Shown here in pieces: positions 17,529 to 30,300 of a DNA stretch of 64,000 nucleotides. Numbering within the stretch: the stretch's first letter is position 1; every line of letters begins with the position of its first letter. Origin of the DNA: Triplophysa rosa (Eukaryota > Chordata > Actinopteri > Cypriniformes > Nemacheilidae); the NCBI RefSeq assembly GCF_024868665.1, contig NC_079896.1, positions 906,031 to 970,030 on the forward strand, in the 5' to 3' direction. Made by a program: the position numbers and the translations under genes. The notes beneath the pieces were generated by a model. The model saw only the letters and a program-made list of their open reading frames with translations, had not been told where the DNA came from and made no database searches.

Positions 17529-20500
17529 ATGGGTGCAGATAAACGGTAAGTTTTATATACGAGGTATATATATATTCCAGTGTTTAATTCCAGTGTTTGT
17601 TGATAGATGACACGTGTCGTTTGATTTCATCTAGGATTGGCCGTACGGAACGCAGCGGCAGGTACGGCTCAGAGCAGTCCCGCGACGACGATCGCAGAGA
17701 CCGTCGCGATCGCGACGACCGTGGCTACGATTCGCATCGCTGGAACGAGGATCGCCGTTACGATGGTGAACGAAATGAGCGGTATTGGAACAGGGAGAGC
17801 CCTGAGGTGAGCGCCGCTTCATACGTTCTGTGGTTATCTGAGGTTTTGGCACAGGCCGGCGCTAACTCTCGTCCCGTCCCGTGAAACAGCGAGGGAGGAA
17901 ACGTCGCGGCAGCGACGGGTCTGATGACGGTCATCACTCCGATGGAGATTACTCTGAACACGATTACAGAGGCGATCCGGCCGATGAGAAAGAGAGCAAG
18001 ACCATCATGCTCCGAGGTCTGCCCATGAACACCACAGAGGCTGATGTGAGTTTGCATTCTCCTGTCAAACCTTTTGCATTTGCTGAAGATTAAGACCGAT
18101 TCAAGAGGCTCCGATCACCTGTAAGTTAAAGTTAGTATTCGGTCTAAATCCACAGATTCGAGCGGCGATTGACCAGCTGGAGGGACCCAAGCCGATGGAT
18201 GTGCGTCTGATGAAAAAGAGAACAGGTGAGGCTTATGTACCGCGGATCTTTTCTTCCCCACAAACAAACCTGTGTCCACTGGGCCAACCTGCTTCCTCTC
18301 AAACGCCTTTTGCCATAGCAACATATTAGCAGATCTAGAGCCGTTTCACACGTGCACGGACCTGAATAAAGTCTGTTTTGTTTTTGTTCTCAGGTAAGTT
18401 TTTGTCTGTAGGTTATTATAATCGTGTGGTTTCTCCGGTCCGCTTAGTTTTTCTCCTGACTGTTTGTTTAGTTTTTTATTGATGATGCAGTAAGTAGGAG
18501 AATGTTCTAGAAGGGTCTGTTGCTATGGTAAAAGCTCCCCGGGAAGTCCCCCGCCGCCTCTCTTTGACCTCTGCGGGTCGATGGGGGTCACGAAGCAGTT
18601 TGTGACAGAGTTTGAATGTTGTACCACTGAAGCATTTCAACTAACACACCTCCCGTCTGTATATCTGAATGCCTCTCTAGGTATAAGCCGAGGTTTCGCC
18701 TTCGTGGAGTTTTATCACTTGCAAGATGCTACCCGATGGATGGAGACCAATCAGGTTGCTTCCTAATCACAAAGTCTAGCTTTTGCTCTGGGGAATCATG
18801 CAAAACAGTGAGAGATAAGAGAACAGTTGCTGCCCCAGCAGACAGTATTGGACCAGAGCCGCAGATTTGATGGATGATGATCTGACTTTAAGTCATGTTA
18901 AACTTATCAGAGCTCTGAGAAAACGGGATTGATCTTAAAGAGGGAGGATAATCATAAATCATTTGTGTGTGTCAGAATTATGAGTAAAGCTCTGTGAATG
19001 TTGTTTAAAACTAAAAGAAGTCTGGCTTTATGTGGTAAGAGAATGAAAAGGACTGCTTGACACTCTGTTCCGGCCCCATCCGGACACCCGGGTCCCAAAC
19101 ACACAAACATCATCATCTCGCACACACACACATGCACATACACGTAAACTCTCCCGGGCGATCCTCACCCTAAACCTTCGTGGCTTATGTGGTTGTTCTT
19201 GGGCTGAGATCAAACCTTCTCAGGAGAGGAAATGACCAAGAATCTGTCTTGTTCTTCCAGAAACTGCTGAGCATTCAAGGCAAGACTGTGGCCATGCACT
19301 ACAGCAACAACCGACACAAGTTTGAAGACTGGCTCTGCAATTCGGTGAGTTGTCGCAGCTTTATTCTGATGTCGCGCTTCTTCGTTGTCTTATGCATGAA
19401 AATCTCTGGGATTGTTGGTTTTCAGTGCGGTCTGTATAATTTCCGGAGGAGACTGAAGTGTTTCAGGTGTGGTGCTGCTAAAGTAGGTGAGTGATCCTGT
19501 CAGACATCATTTCATTTTTACACTACCGCCGAATTGTTTAATCACCGTACCAAACCCATTTAAAACAACAACACAAACATTCTTTCGTTTTACACACCCT
19601 CATGCCATCTCAGATGTTGATGACTTTCACTGTTTTACCTTCTAATGCCATTGAATGAGGTCTCAAACAGTGCCTCATCATCTTAAATAGAATTCTTAAA
19701 GTGATACTGCACCCAAAAATGTGAAAGATGTGTATCAATGTCTTTGTTCTGATGGACACAGAGAAAGAGATTTGGAATAACTCGAAGGCGAGTAAACGAT
19801 GACAGAATTTTCATTTTTGGCTGAAGTGTCCCTCTAGCACGTGTTTTCTGACGCAAAACAATGCGTTTGTGTAGAAACAAATCCACATTTCGAGCATCCA
19901 GTTGTACACGTTAACACCAGAGTCGAAGTTCATCAGAGAAGATGTATGATGTTTTGTGTAACGTAAGGTGCAAAATGTTGTGTTTGTCATCAGAATCTGA
20001 GTCCAGTAACACCACAGGATCTACAGAAACCCAAGCCAGCGGTGATTACTACGGTGACAGTACGGATGTTTTACTGGCATATTAAACATATAACGCTGAC
20101 ATTGGCCAGTGTACGGTGTTCTTAAAGTTTGATACTTGTGTTACCAGCTATTATCCTGAGAAACATCGCACCTCACTCGACTGTTGAAGCCATTCTGACA
20201 TCACTCGCCCCTTACGCCAACCTCTCGCCCGGCAACATCCGTCTTATTAAAGACAAACTGACGGGTCACAACAGAGGATTTGCTTTTGTCCAGTTGTCCT
20301 CTCCGCTGGTAACTACAGCCTGTTTCCAGATGTCCGGTCGTTCCTCTGTTATCACGAAGCTGTCCTGTGACGCGTTTTGTTTGTGGTTTGGCAGGAAGCG
20401 TCACAGCTCTTAACCATCCTGCAGGGATTACAGCCTCCGCTCAAACTGGACGGCAAGACCATTGGCGTTGACTACGCCAAGAGCGCCCGCAAGTATGTGT

Positions 20501-23500
20501 CTACTGTTAGCAGTGTTTCCGAGAATGAATAATTGAAGGTGCTTCTAACACACTGCTGTGTTCGTTTCATTGTCAGGGACTTATTATTGCCAGATGGAAA
20601 CCGTGTCAGTGCCTTTTCTGTTGCCAGCACGGCTATCGCGGCCGCTCAGTGGTCCTCGAGTCAGGTATGAGCAGTCTTTTGTAAGCGTGTGAAATGAAAA
20701 CCGCACGGCCGGTGTAATGGACTGCTGTTTACTTTTCAGCCTCAGCAGAGTGTAGAGCCCACATCGGAATACAGTTATCTACAGGAAGGTTATGTGCCGT
20801 TTTCACAGGTCAACATCACACTGCACTTACACTGGCTGTTTAGAGATGGGATGGGAATGATGTGGGGTTACTGATGTGGACTGATGTGATGTGTTTAGGA
20901 GTATCAGGCGTATTATCAGCAGCAGGCCGGCGCTGCAGATCCCTCTCAGGCCAACGGTATACTCGGAGGTAACGGCAGAACTCCACAGGGACAGTTGACC
21001 TTTGACCTGATAGGATCGGTCAGCTTTACCATGCGTTTATGATATACATTTGTGTTCAGCTGCGCCTGGAGTGAAAGTTCTTTCCACCGCTGCCGGAGTC
21101 GTGATCTCTCAGAGCGCTCAGGTTTATCAGCCTCATATCATCAGGCAAACTACTCAGGTGAGATCTTCATTCTGTTTATTTAGCTTTTGTTTTAGTGGAA
21201 CTCTTCATTCTAACGAGCCGCTTCATTTGTGTCATGCGTCGCAGGTTGAAGGCAAAGCCCAACAGATCCCAGGCACTGCCACCGTCTCATCTCTATCAGC
21301 CTCTGTAGCCACGGCGACGGCCGCAGCGACCTCTCAGGATAACCCGACGGGTAAGAATCCATCACTAAATCCACCCCAGCCAATCAGAAGGCAGTATGTC
21401 AGAAGTCATTTTCTAATTCTCTCTGTGACTGGTTTTCTCCAGCTGTCCCAGACATGTCATCCTATCAGTACGATGAATCATCCGGGTATTATTATGACCC
21501 CAGTACCGGCCTGTACTATGACCCAAACACGCATGTACGTCACTCTTCGTGAAGTCTTGTTTGAGTGTAACTGTTCAGCGCGTGAACGAGTGAATTGATG
21601 GCGTGGTGTTGTTGTGTGTAGTATTATTATAACTCTCAGACGCAGCAGTATCTGTACTGGGACAGTGAGAAGCAGACGTATATGCCTGCGGGAGACTCCG
21701 GTCAAAACGCAGCTGCTTCTGCATCCTCCACTCTGAAAGAAAGCAAAGAGAAGAAAGAGAAACCCAAGAGCAAAACCGCACAACAGGTGACATCACATCA
21801 TCATCTTATTGAAATACACCTATGAGTGATGCTAGTGCAAACAAAACTCAGTTTTTTTTAATTGTAGTTGAGTTGTAATGATTTGATAGTATCGTTGTGT
21901 GTGTCTCTGTGCGTCAGATCGCCAAGGACATGGAGCGCTGGGCCAAGAGTCTGAACAAACAGAAGGAGAACTTCAGAAGCAGCTTCCAGCCCATCAGTCA
22001 AGAGGAGAGAAGAGAAGCGGCCGCCGCAGATGCCGGTTTCACTCTCTTTGAGAAGAAGGTACGCCACACTGTGTTGAGCGGAACAGAGCGGGTGTTTTGA
22101 GCACATCGCTCACGTCTCTGTTGGTTTGCTTGTGTGTGTGTGCAGACAGGAACTCTGGAGAGACTTGTAACAGAAGCATCTAAAGCCACAGAAGAAGAGA
22201 GCTCCTCATCAAAGGTGAAAAAAATCACACATGCACATTAAAGCGACACTATAGAACTTTTGCTCACGGCTCCCCCATGTGGTTGATAAGCGCAATTGTC
22301 TGTTACCAGTGTTATAAATAACGTCGCTGTGTAAGCCTCGCCGTGGGCAGCGCAATGCACGTGAATGTGTTGACTGAACGGATGGAACCGGCGAATACAG
22401 AAATGTTGTTTGGAAACCATATCGCACTCTTCCGGAGGCAGGGGATGGGCGGGACTGTGTATCGACCCCAACACAGAACTTACAGTGTGTGCTTGTGGCT
22501 GCTGTGAGGCTGCTCAGGTAGCAGCGGCAGTAGAATTCATCCAGTTAAGAGTTATTCCACCTCTGAAATCATTTTAGAGACATGATTTTGAACAAAAAAA
22601 AACTACAAAGTGTTGCTTTAATAAATGAATTTAACGCAGAGTGTCTAAGACTGAGTCTACACTAGTAGATCTATCAAAGTAAAAACCAAACGCTTCCGTG
22701 TGGATCTGTGTAAGCGCTCGGTAGAGAGTGTGATGCAATGATCATTTCACGCGCTTCCGGGTTTTGTTGCGCAAGCGCTCGGTAAGGAGCCATTCAAAGA
22801 CATATCCGATGACTTCAGAAACACAATAGCCAATCAGAGGTCTTTCATAATCTGTTCAACAGCGCTCAAAATGATAGCGGGAAATGCAAGTATCGTCACA
22901 TTTAGTACCGACTGGTACCGAAGTTTGGTATGGTGACAACACTACTGGCAGCTTCTGTCACGAAGACAAATTGGCAATTAAGCTCTTTCTGATTCTGAAA
23001 AGTGAATGTGAAATTTAACAATAACTTCGAGTAGCCTAATGAAATATTCCGTCTCCTAAAATGCAATCTAAAGTATGCACGAACTGACATAAATGCTGTC
23101 AAACAGGAGAGCAGCGAATCAACTGCGTCCCATGAGGAAAACACGTCATCGTTTTTAAACCCCTCCGTTTTCCTCATCCACAGTACATGAAAACGGCGTT
23201 TTCAAATGTATCCACTTTCTAGTGCGTTTTCGTAAAGCTCTGTTTTCGTTGACGAAAACGCCATCTCAGTGTGGACGAAAGGCCGAAACTGAGAGAAGAA
23301 GTTTAGTGTGGACAGGGTCTAAATGAGTGGAGTGTGACGTCAGTGTTTGTGATGTGATGCAGTAGGCGGGCGGGTGGATTATTAACAGACTCTTGTTGTG
23401 ATGAAGGGGGGGTTGGTGGCGGCGTACAGTGGTGACAGTGAACCAGAAGAAGCTGCAGATGGAGATGATAAAGAGGATAAACTGACAGACTGGAAGAAGA

Positions 23501-24774
23501 TGGCGTGTCTGTTGTGCAGGAGACAGTTCCCCAATAAAGAGGGTCTGATCCGCCACCAACAGCTCTCAGACCTGCACAAGGTATTAAACCCGCTCACACC
23601 AATCTTAAAAACACACTCAGAATTTCATGAAGCTCCATCGAGATGCCATTAGAGGACATGTTTTCAACGGGCAACAGCCAGTCGTAGTTTCATCCCAAAA
23701 TGTTTCGAAATCTGCTGTTTTTGCTCATAAGTGTTTTTCTTCTCCAGCAAAACCTGGAGGTGATGAGGAGATCCAGACTGAGTGAAGCTGAGCTGGAGGA
23801 GTTAGAGAGGAAAGAAACCGAGGTTTGTGCTAGACGCCTCTCTCTCTCGCACGCTCGCTCGCACGCACGCACGCACGCACGCTCGCTCACTCACTCACTC
23901 TTTCTCTTTATATCTTATTTGCGTCTCTTTTTGTTTTTCACTAAACAGATGAAGTATAGAGACCGAGCAGCTGAGAGGAGAGAGAAATACGGCATTCCTG
24001 AACCCCCCGCCCCAAAGAAGAGGAAATTTACCCAGCCAACACCAGTAGTGTGAGTTCAAGCCTTTCATTTTCTAGATGACAACATCAGTTTAACCAGAAC
24101 ACAACAAACTGTGTAAGCGATGCTTTCAACACGATTGTCCTAAATTTAATTGGGTGTAATTTTGTACCTTGCAGGAATTATGAACAGCCCACTAAAGACG
24201 GACTGAACAGTGATAATATCGGTAATAAGATGCTTCAGGCCATGGGCTGGAAGGAAGGGAAAGGTCTGGGCAGAAATCAGCAGGGCATCACAACACCTAT
24301 CGAGGTACGACTCAAATTCAAAATGTCTATAAAGCATTGCGTTTGCTTGTTTAATTAAGGTCACATTTCATGCACATCTTGTGATGTATTTGCACTGTAG
24401 GTGGTGTCTGTAAGTATATTAAAAAACACTAGCTGGTTCAGAAATAACACACTCCACATGCAACAAATGAGAGTAAATGTTGACTTTGTGACTTACATTT
24501 TCTCTTTTTCTATGTACATGTGATTCATAAGCAAACTATGTCTGACATGAGTATAAAAGCAACTGTCATGAAAACATTAAGTGTGGTTAGTTTTGGCAGG
24601 TCTGAGGTATGTCATTGACAGACGTGACTGTGTTTTGTTGTCTTACAGGCTCAGTTAAGAACGAAGGGAGCTGGTTTGGGCACTAAAGGAAGCAACTACA
24701 CTCTCTCTGCTTCAGATACATATAAAGATGCTGTACGCAAAGCCATGTTTGCACGCTTCACAGAGATAGAATGA
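17529..24774 (+). CDS. rbm5: RNA-binding motif protein 5 (splicing regulator)
   Basis: There are 24 coding exons: 17529-17545, 17635-17806, 17890-18045, 18156-18225, 18681-18754, 19261-19344, 19426-19486, 19994-20059, 20148-20308, 20395-20492, 20577-20664, 20740-20808, 20899-20968, 21060-21157, 21245-21350, 21443-21534, 21622-21786, 21918-22058, 22146-22214, 23407-23580, 23748-23822, 23949-24049, 24175-24304 and 24649-24774. Phases agree throughout and total 820 aa (human about 815). Order: Arg/Asp-rich N-terminus, RRM1 (about 100-180), RanBP2-type zinc finger (WLCNSCG...CFRCG, 184-210), RRM2 (234-312), OCRE Tyr repeats (464-525), C2H2 finger (CLLC...H...H, about 654-677), G-patch (748-790). 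MGADKR at the start and YCD/YYGD spacing fit RBM5, not RBM10. The nuclear protein regulates 3' splice-site pairing in spliceosome assembly and apoptosis genes such as FAS. Exon 23407 could start at 23389, adding six codons in frame. Confidence 0.95.
18226..18680 (+). promoter_or_regulatory. rbm5: rbm5 intron 5, candidate splicing-control intron
   Basis: This intron of 455 nt separates the two halves of RRM1. It shows no transposon. TTTGCCATAGCAAC (18307) and GTTGCTATGGTAAA (18519) are inverse copies (13 of 14) and could pair across about 200 nt, with extra pairing between GATCTAGA and TCTAGAAG. Human RBM5 is known for transcripts retaining introns 5 and 6. Counting the non-coding first exon, this is intron 5. 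A regulatory role is inferred. Confidence 0.4.
18755..19260 (+). promoter_or_regulatory. rbm5: rbm5 intron 6, candidate retained intron
   Basis: This 506-nt intron follows exon 6 with the weak donor CAG|GTTGCT. It has no recognised repeat apart from a short CA run at 19119-19140. The first 250 nt keep a high-complexity, repeat-free composition unlike nearby introns. Its position matches human RBM5 intron 6, which is retained in some transcripts. Confidence 0.35.
19585..19840. repeat. Dispersed fish repeat
   Basis: CACCCAAAAATGTGAAAGAT (19710) and CGATGACAGAATTTTCATTT (19796) are the two ends of a repeat family very common in cyprinid genomes; CACCCTCATGCCATCTCAGA (19597) is a further fragment. 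It lies in the intron between rbm5 exons 19426-19486 and 19994-20059. Confidence 0.55.
22239..22622. mobile_element. MITE in rbm5 intron
   Basis: The left end TTAAAGCGACACTATAGAAC is matched by the inverse of AAACTACAAAGTGTTGCTTTAA at the right end (core ACAAAGTGTTGCTTTAA). About 384 bp, no coding capacity. Confidence 0.65.
22644..23325. mobile_element. MITE / hAT-like element in rbm5 intron
   Basis: The left end AGACTGAGTCTACACTA is matched by the inverse of TAGTGTGGACAGGGTCT at the right end. The interior contains GTTTTCGTTGACGAAAACG, a perfect small hairpin. About 680 bp, non-coding; with the preceding element it accounts for most of the largest rbm5 intron (22215-23388 or 23406). Confidence 0.6.
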
Positions 24775-25030
24775 AGATTTCTCATCTGTCATTCCCGAGT
24801 TCTCTGAGGAACGTCAGATATTTATTTTTGGAAATTCTGTGTTGAATATATGTGACTGGAAGAAGGTGTACATATGTAGAAAGTCTTATGAAATGTGAAA
24901 GAAAAACTTTTTTGATTTTGATTATATTTGCTTTTTCCAAACTAGTCCGATCTCACTCTCTGTAAAGTTTGTATAAAGTGATCTCATGTTTGTACATAAG
25001 AAAATAAATGAGACGATAACCTTCCTGGAA
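24775..25030 (+). terminator. rbm5: rbm5 3' UTR and poly(A) signal
   Basis: A short 3' UTR follows TGA at 24772-24774, with AATAAA at 25013-25018. The TGT-rich sequence expected downstream is modest. Confidence 0.7.
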
Positions 25031-26640
25031 TTGGAAGTGCTTTCATTTCTGTCTTCACAGCACCAAACAAACGAGTTTAACACTTAATCGTGACGGCAAC
25101 TTAACATGAGCTCTTTGATGAACATGAGAACCTCTTCACATGTTCATCAATGAAGAAAATTTAAAGTATGGGTACAGATCATTTATTTTTAAATTCAGTT
25201 TTTCAAGCTTATGAATTTTTGTAGCTTAACACTAAACTCATTATGGAGACAGCGTAGCATAAAAAAACAAAGTTATGAATGTATAGAAGGCGTGATATAG
25301 CAAATCTTTTACAAGGAAAAGTATTGTGTATGGAAGATCAGGTTGTGATTAATAAAATGAGATGTGTGCCATACAATTCTCGTAAACAAATCGTGGCTGA
25401 GGTTTGTCATTGTGATCTGTTGTGTTTGTTTTATTCATTTTTACATTATAATACCTCTGACAGAAATATCTTGTACATTTTTCAGAGAACGTGATGATGC
25501 TGTTTGTTGTCACAGCTGACAGATGAATTTTACATAATCCCGTCAACAAACATGCACATTTTTACGGGAGTGTTTTTGTTCACAAGGAAGCAGCTGAAAC
25601 ATACATTTACAATCGGATAGCAGTCCTAAAGTTTGTGTATTTCAGCATATCGTGGAGTGTTCCATGTTACATAAATCCAGTGGCGTAACTTTGTTTTGAA
25701 AAGTGGTGGGGACAAAGACGACAAAAACAATACTTTAGTAAATTGTTTCTGTAAGAACTCGTTCGAAATATTGACCATATATAGTGGGCGGTCCGTCCAT
25801 CGGCTACTCCGCTTTTCGACTACAGATACGTGGTTCCCAAACTGTCATTTGGGGGAGGTCACTTGGTTATTGCGGTGCATTACACTTAAAAACAGTTTAT
25901 TTCTGTGACTAAAAATGTCACTCGTTCATTGTTTTTTTTACGCAAAAAGTAGTGGGGACATGTCCCACCCGCAAATTACGCCTATGCATAAATCTATTAT
26001 ATATAAATTCATGATGAACTTTAACTGCTCTTACACAATTAAACGCAAAGTACAATTTATAGAAATAGTCAACAGAACAAAAATGCTTGAAGAAGTCACA
26101 TACAATCATCAGAAATAAACAAAATACACACCACCATATAAGGAAATATCGTTAATGCTGTTCTCTAATATCACACTAGAGGGCGACATAACTGCAACAA
26201 AATACAACAACTGCCACATTCATTTCATTTCACGAAATGGAAGAGAATAGAATAGAAGGTTTTTGTCAATGTGCAAGCAACAAAGATGTGCATATGTGTC
26301 AGTCTGTATTGGTGCATAATAAAATTAAAGACAAACATATTTCGAGATAGACAAATAGGCGATATGAGAACATCAAAGTAAAGAGGATTTAAAGTATTTC
26401 ACATTATAATGACTATAAATGACATCTCTGTTACACAACTATAATGTGGAGACAAAGACACACAGTTGCGTTCAATGGAACCTTTACAAAAGCAGTTTTG
26501 TAGATGTGTACAAGGGTATTTTAGGTAATACTTGTTAAATATTGGTCAATTTTCCTTAATTTGTCCATTTTTATTTGAATTGTGTTTTTGTGTCTGTTGC
26601 TGATGCTTCAGAAGAGTATAGTGTGTGCGAACTCTGAATT
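25031..26640. other. Intergenic region with one dispersed repeat
   Basis: AT-rich spacer between rbm5 and tsc22d1. Around 25678-25990 GTGGCGTAACTTTG and, inverted, CAAATTACGCCTATGC flank GTGGGGACA motifs on both sides, which looks like an old DNA transposon about 310 bp long. The remainder shows no gene. Confidence 0.5.
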
Positions 26641-27303
26641 TGATTCTTTAATCCTGGTCTGATATCAGCCGCTCGTGCCGCATAGTGCGCAGTTCATGTC
26701 TGATCTCAGATCAGCGAGGAGCCGCCGTCTCACGATGGGCGTGTCGTGTGCGCGGCGGCCCCGCCCCCGCGGTGTCGTCACAACTGCTGCTGCTAGCTCG
26801 TCGGTTAGCGCCGCGGCTAAGAGCTGAACTGTGATGAGAGGATGAGACAGCAAACCTGCGAATGAAGCCATTCCATCCCCATCATCATCATCATCATCGT
26901 CGTCAGCGGATCTTCATCACCACACGAGAGTGTTGAACAGCTCCGTGAGTCATTATTCAGCGCGATATAAACGCTTCAGATGTCATGAAGGTGACGTCGA
27001 CTGTTTATGTTCTTTTTTCACCGGCACTGAGCTTTAGCTCGCGCGCGTGACACCAATAAACCCGCGCGTACGTGTTTTTACATCAGGATACGTGATGCTG
27101 ACGGATAGAGTTTGTGTTGTGAAGACTAACCAGTTGACGTGCTAACCGGGAGCTAGCTAACGTTAGCCTGCCGCACAGCTGATATTATTGATCGTAAACG
27201 CGTGCTGTCTCTTTAATGGGGGGTTAGCGCCGCACATGACGTCATAGCACGGAGTCCGCCAGCTCTCACCTGTATTTACCTGCAGAGGGGCGAGCTTCGC
27301 CGC
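26640..27303 (+). promoter_or_regulatory. tsc22d1: CpG-rich promoter and 5' UTR of long tsc22d1
   Basis: The base composition turns abruptly GC/CpG rich (CGCGGCGGCCCCGCCCCCGC near 26749), with CAT/CGT triplet runs at 26879-26905. The ATG of the long isoform is at 27304. A possible small intron runs from GTGAGT (26945) to TGCAG (about 27285), but continuous transcription is equally possible. Confidence 0.55.
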
Positions 27304-30300
27304 ATGCATCACCCGGAGCCCAGTGGCGAGACCCCCGGGAGCAGGAGGATGTCCCACCCGTCTGTGTTCACCGGCCGCAGGGGCAGCAACACCGGCGCAG
27401 CACCTGCAGACGAACACCAGACGCCCGCCGGCTCTTCATCGCCCGGACCACATCATCCGCCGCACAGCCTCAGCATCCCGAGCGCCGGGGCGCAGGTCAA
27501 GAAGAAGAGCGGCTTCCAGATCACCAGCGTCCTGCCCGCGCAGGTGTCCGCCAGCGCCAACAACAGCATCGCAGACGACACCGAGAGTTACGACGACATG
27601 GACGAGTCGCACACCGAGGACCTCTCGTCCTCCGACATCCTCGACGTGTCGGTCTCTCGAGCCACGGACACGGGCGTCCCTGAGAGGAGCTCCTCTGAAG
27701 AGACGCTCAACAGTTTGCACGGAGGCGAGACGCCCGGAGTGGTGTCGCCCAACGAGCCCGTGATGCATCACGGCCAGCAGGGCTACATGGTGAACGGCAT
27801 CCATCATCACGCTCACCATCATCACGGCCATCACAAAACTGTGCCGAGAACGCCCGTAACGCAGGCGAAGGTCGCGGGTGGCCGTGCGGCACAGGCTGCT
27901 GTCGTAGAGGGCGGTGGGGCGCCTGTCGCTGGAGGTGTCGTGAGCGCCGCGCCGGACACCGGAGGCGCTTCGGTGACAGTCATACAGCCGCCGCCTCCGT
28001 CCACCGCTGTGACCCAAACGCAGACCTCCACGGCGTCCCGCTTCAGGGTGGTGAAACTCGACTCCAACTCGGAGCCGTTTCGCAAGGGACGCTGGACGTG
28101 TGCGGAGTTTTATGAGAAAGACGCCCCGCTGGGAGATCCTGCCGCCGCTCACAGAACTGTGGAGAACATCATTCACTCAGAACACGAGAGCACGAGCGGC
28201 AGTTCATCAGGAAGCACCCTCAGCGGTGGAGGAGGAGACGCCCAGCAGACCCACGCTGGCCCACCGCCTCAACTCCACGCTCACCCTCACGAGTCTGTTC
28301 TTCTTACAGATGCTGCCCCTCCTCCAAGACCCCAGCAGCCGGTGGTGTACGGTGCGGAGGGTCAGATACCCCCGCTGCAGAGCAGCTACCCCACCAAACC
28401 CCCCGTCTCTGTGGCTCTGCCGCCGATGGAATACACCCAGATCTCAGCAAACGCCGCTCAGCCGCTTCAGATTCCTCCCGTTCAAAGCGCCGTGTCGCCC
28501 AGAGCTGCCCCGCTGCCCATAGGCATGCCAGGACTACCGGTAGCTCAGGCCGTGTCTCCTCGCCCGCAGGCACCCGCTCCACCAATGGGGATCCAGCTGT
28601 TCTCATCCACCGCCTTCGGACTGCAGCCGCCGCTGCATGGAGCGGTCGTACAGGGTCAGCAGGGAGGACGGGGTCCGCCGGCGGGCGTGATGAGCGGCGT
28701 GACGGCCTCTCAGCTGGAGGACGCCCAGCGTCTGCTCTTGCAGCATCACCCGCTGCTGGCACTGCCGCGTCTGGCCGCGTCTGGAGGTCTCACGGGATCC
28801 TCTGTGGCTGACGGCGGTGCTGATGGTGCGTTTGCCGTCTCCACAGGTGCCGATGAAGACAGGTGAGATCTCTAAACCTATCCTCACTAAAAGAAAAGAG
28901 AATAAAGCTCCTCTTTAAGAGTATTAGTGTGGGGTTTGTGGTTTTAGTTTTACTGACAAAAGTTGATTTCTCTGATTTGACTGCAGTCTGTCTGAACACA
29001 TGAAGTGACATCCTTACGTATATAATAATAATGATAACTGCACTTTATGATTTCAGTACTTCTTGATCAGTTTTATAATCTGAAAACACGGCCCTGTCAT
29101 ATGCAGATGTTATTTGTGGGGTTGTTGTTTTAAGAGTTTTTATTTCTCGTCGGTTGAGAGATTGCAGTCACTGGAGCAGTGTGTTCAGTTATTTATCTTT
29201 ATTCTTCATTGAGCGCAGTGAGCGTGTGCGAGTGATGTGTGGTTGCCGTAGCGACGCATCTGCAGCTCAGCCAGTGACTCAGCAGCAGTAGATGTGTTTC
29301 GGGTGATTTGTGTGCTGTAAACTGTGTGACACACATGAGTGTAAGAAAAAACTTGCGCCATTCAGAACTCTAATCAGTTCTCATTTAACACTCATTCAGA
29401 TGAAGTTTGATCACACATTCTGTTGTTTGCTTCATTTCTAATAGTCGTCATCAGTTTCATTTCTTGTGTGAATTGACTGTTTCGTTCACCGTGGGCTTTG
29501 GGAAATGTATTTGTCAATAAATCTAAACTTTAAGGGTCAGTTTTTCCGGATTATTTTAAACCAGGACTAGGCCTTCGTTAAATTAGGATATTTCAGTATT
29601 TCTTTTACATTTTTTTACAAAAAAACATTACTGGTGTACGTCTTGAGACAAAACTATCACACTGACATATTTTAACATATGTCCGTGTAAGTTGTTTTCG
29701 ATCAAGACACCTCTAACATTTAAATTAGTGCGGCCCGGGATTAAGATCACAACCGTCCCTAAAATTTGGAATATTTCATACTGTTTAAGGCTGTGTGTTG
29801 TTTTATATAATGATGTTTTAATATTCATGAGACAGTTGTTTAGTTCAGACATATGATAAAGAAAAGACACTTGAGTCACTGTTGTTGAGGTGCAGTGATC
29901 TTCTGATGTCCTCTAGATTTCAGTGTCTCTTCACTCCTGACACTGTGTCCTGAACTCTGCTGCAGTCTGTGTGCGTCTGCGCTCTGTATGTCTGCATCTG
30001 TGCTCTGTCTGTGTGTCTGCTCTCTGTCTGTGTGCGTCTGCACTCTGTCTGTGTGCATCTGAGCTCTGTCTGTGTGCGTCTGAGCTCTGTCTGTGTGCGT
30101 CTGAGCTCTGTCTGTGTGCGTCTGAGCTCTGTCTGTGTGCGTCTGAGCTCTGTCTGTGTGCGTCTGAGCTCTGTCTGTGTGCGTCTGAGCTCTGTCTGTG
30201 TGCGTCTGAGCTCTGTCTGTGTGCGTCTGAGCTCTGTCTGTGTGCGTCTGAGCTCTGTCTGTGTGCGTCTGAGCTCTGTCTGTGTGCGTCTGAGCTCTGT

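Noticed and set aside
17529..24774. Assignment to rbm10
   Set aside because: The N-terminal MGADKR...[13 protein letters not shown]1 and zinc-finger residues follow RBM5; RBM10 has a longer acidic N-terminus.
27323..28887. Several 80-246-aa frames overlapping tsc22d1 exon 1 on both strands
   Set aside because: Shadows in GC-rich coding sequence; the frame from 27304 has the TSC22D1 conserved blocks and splices in phase.
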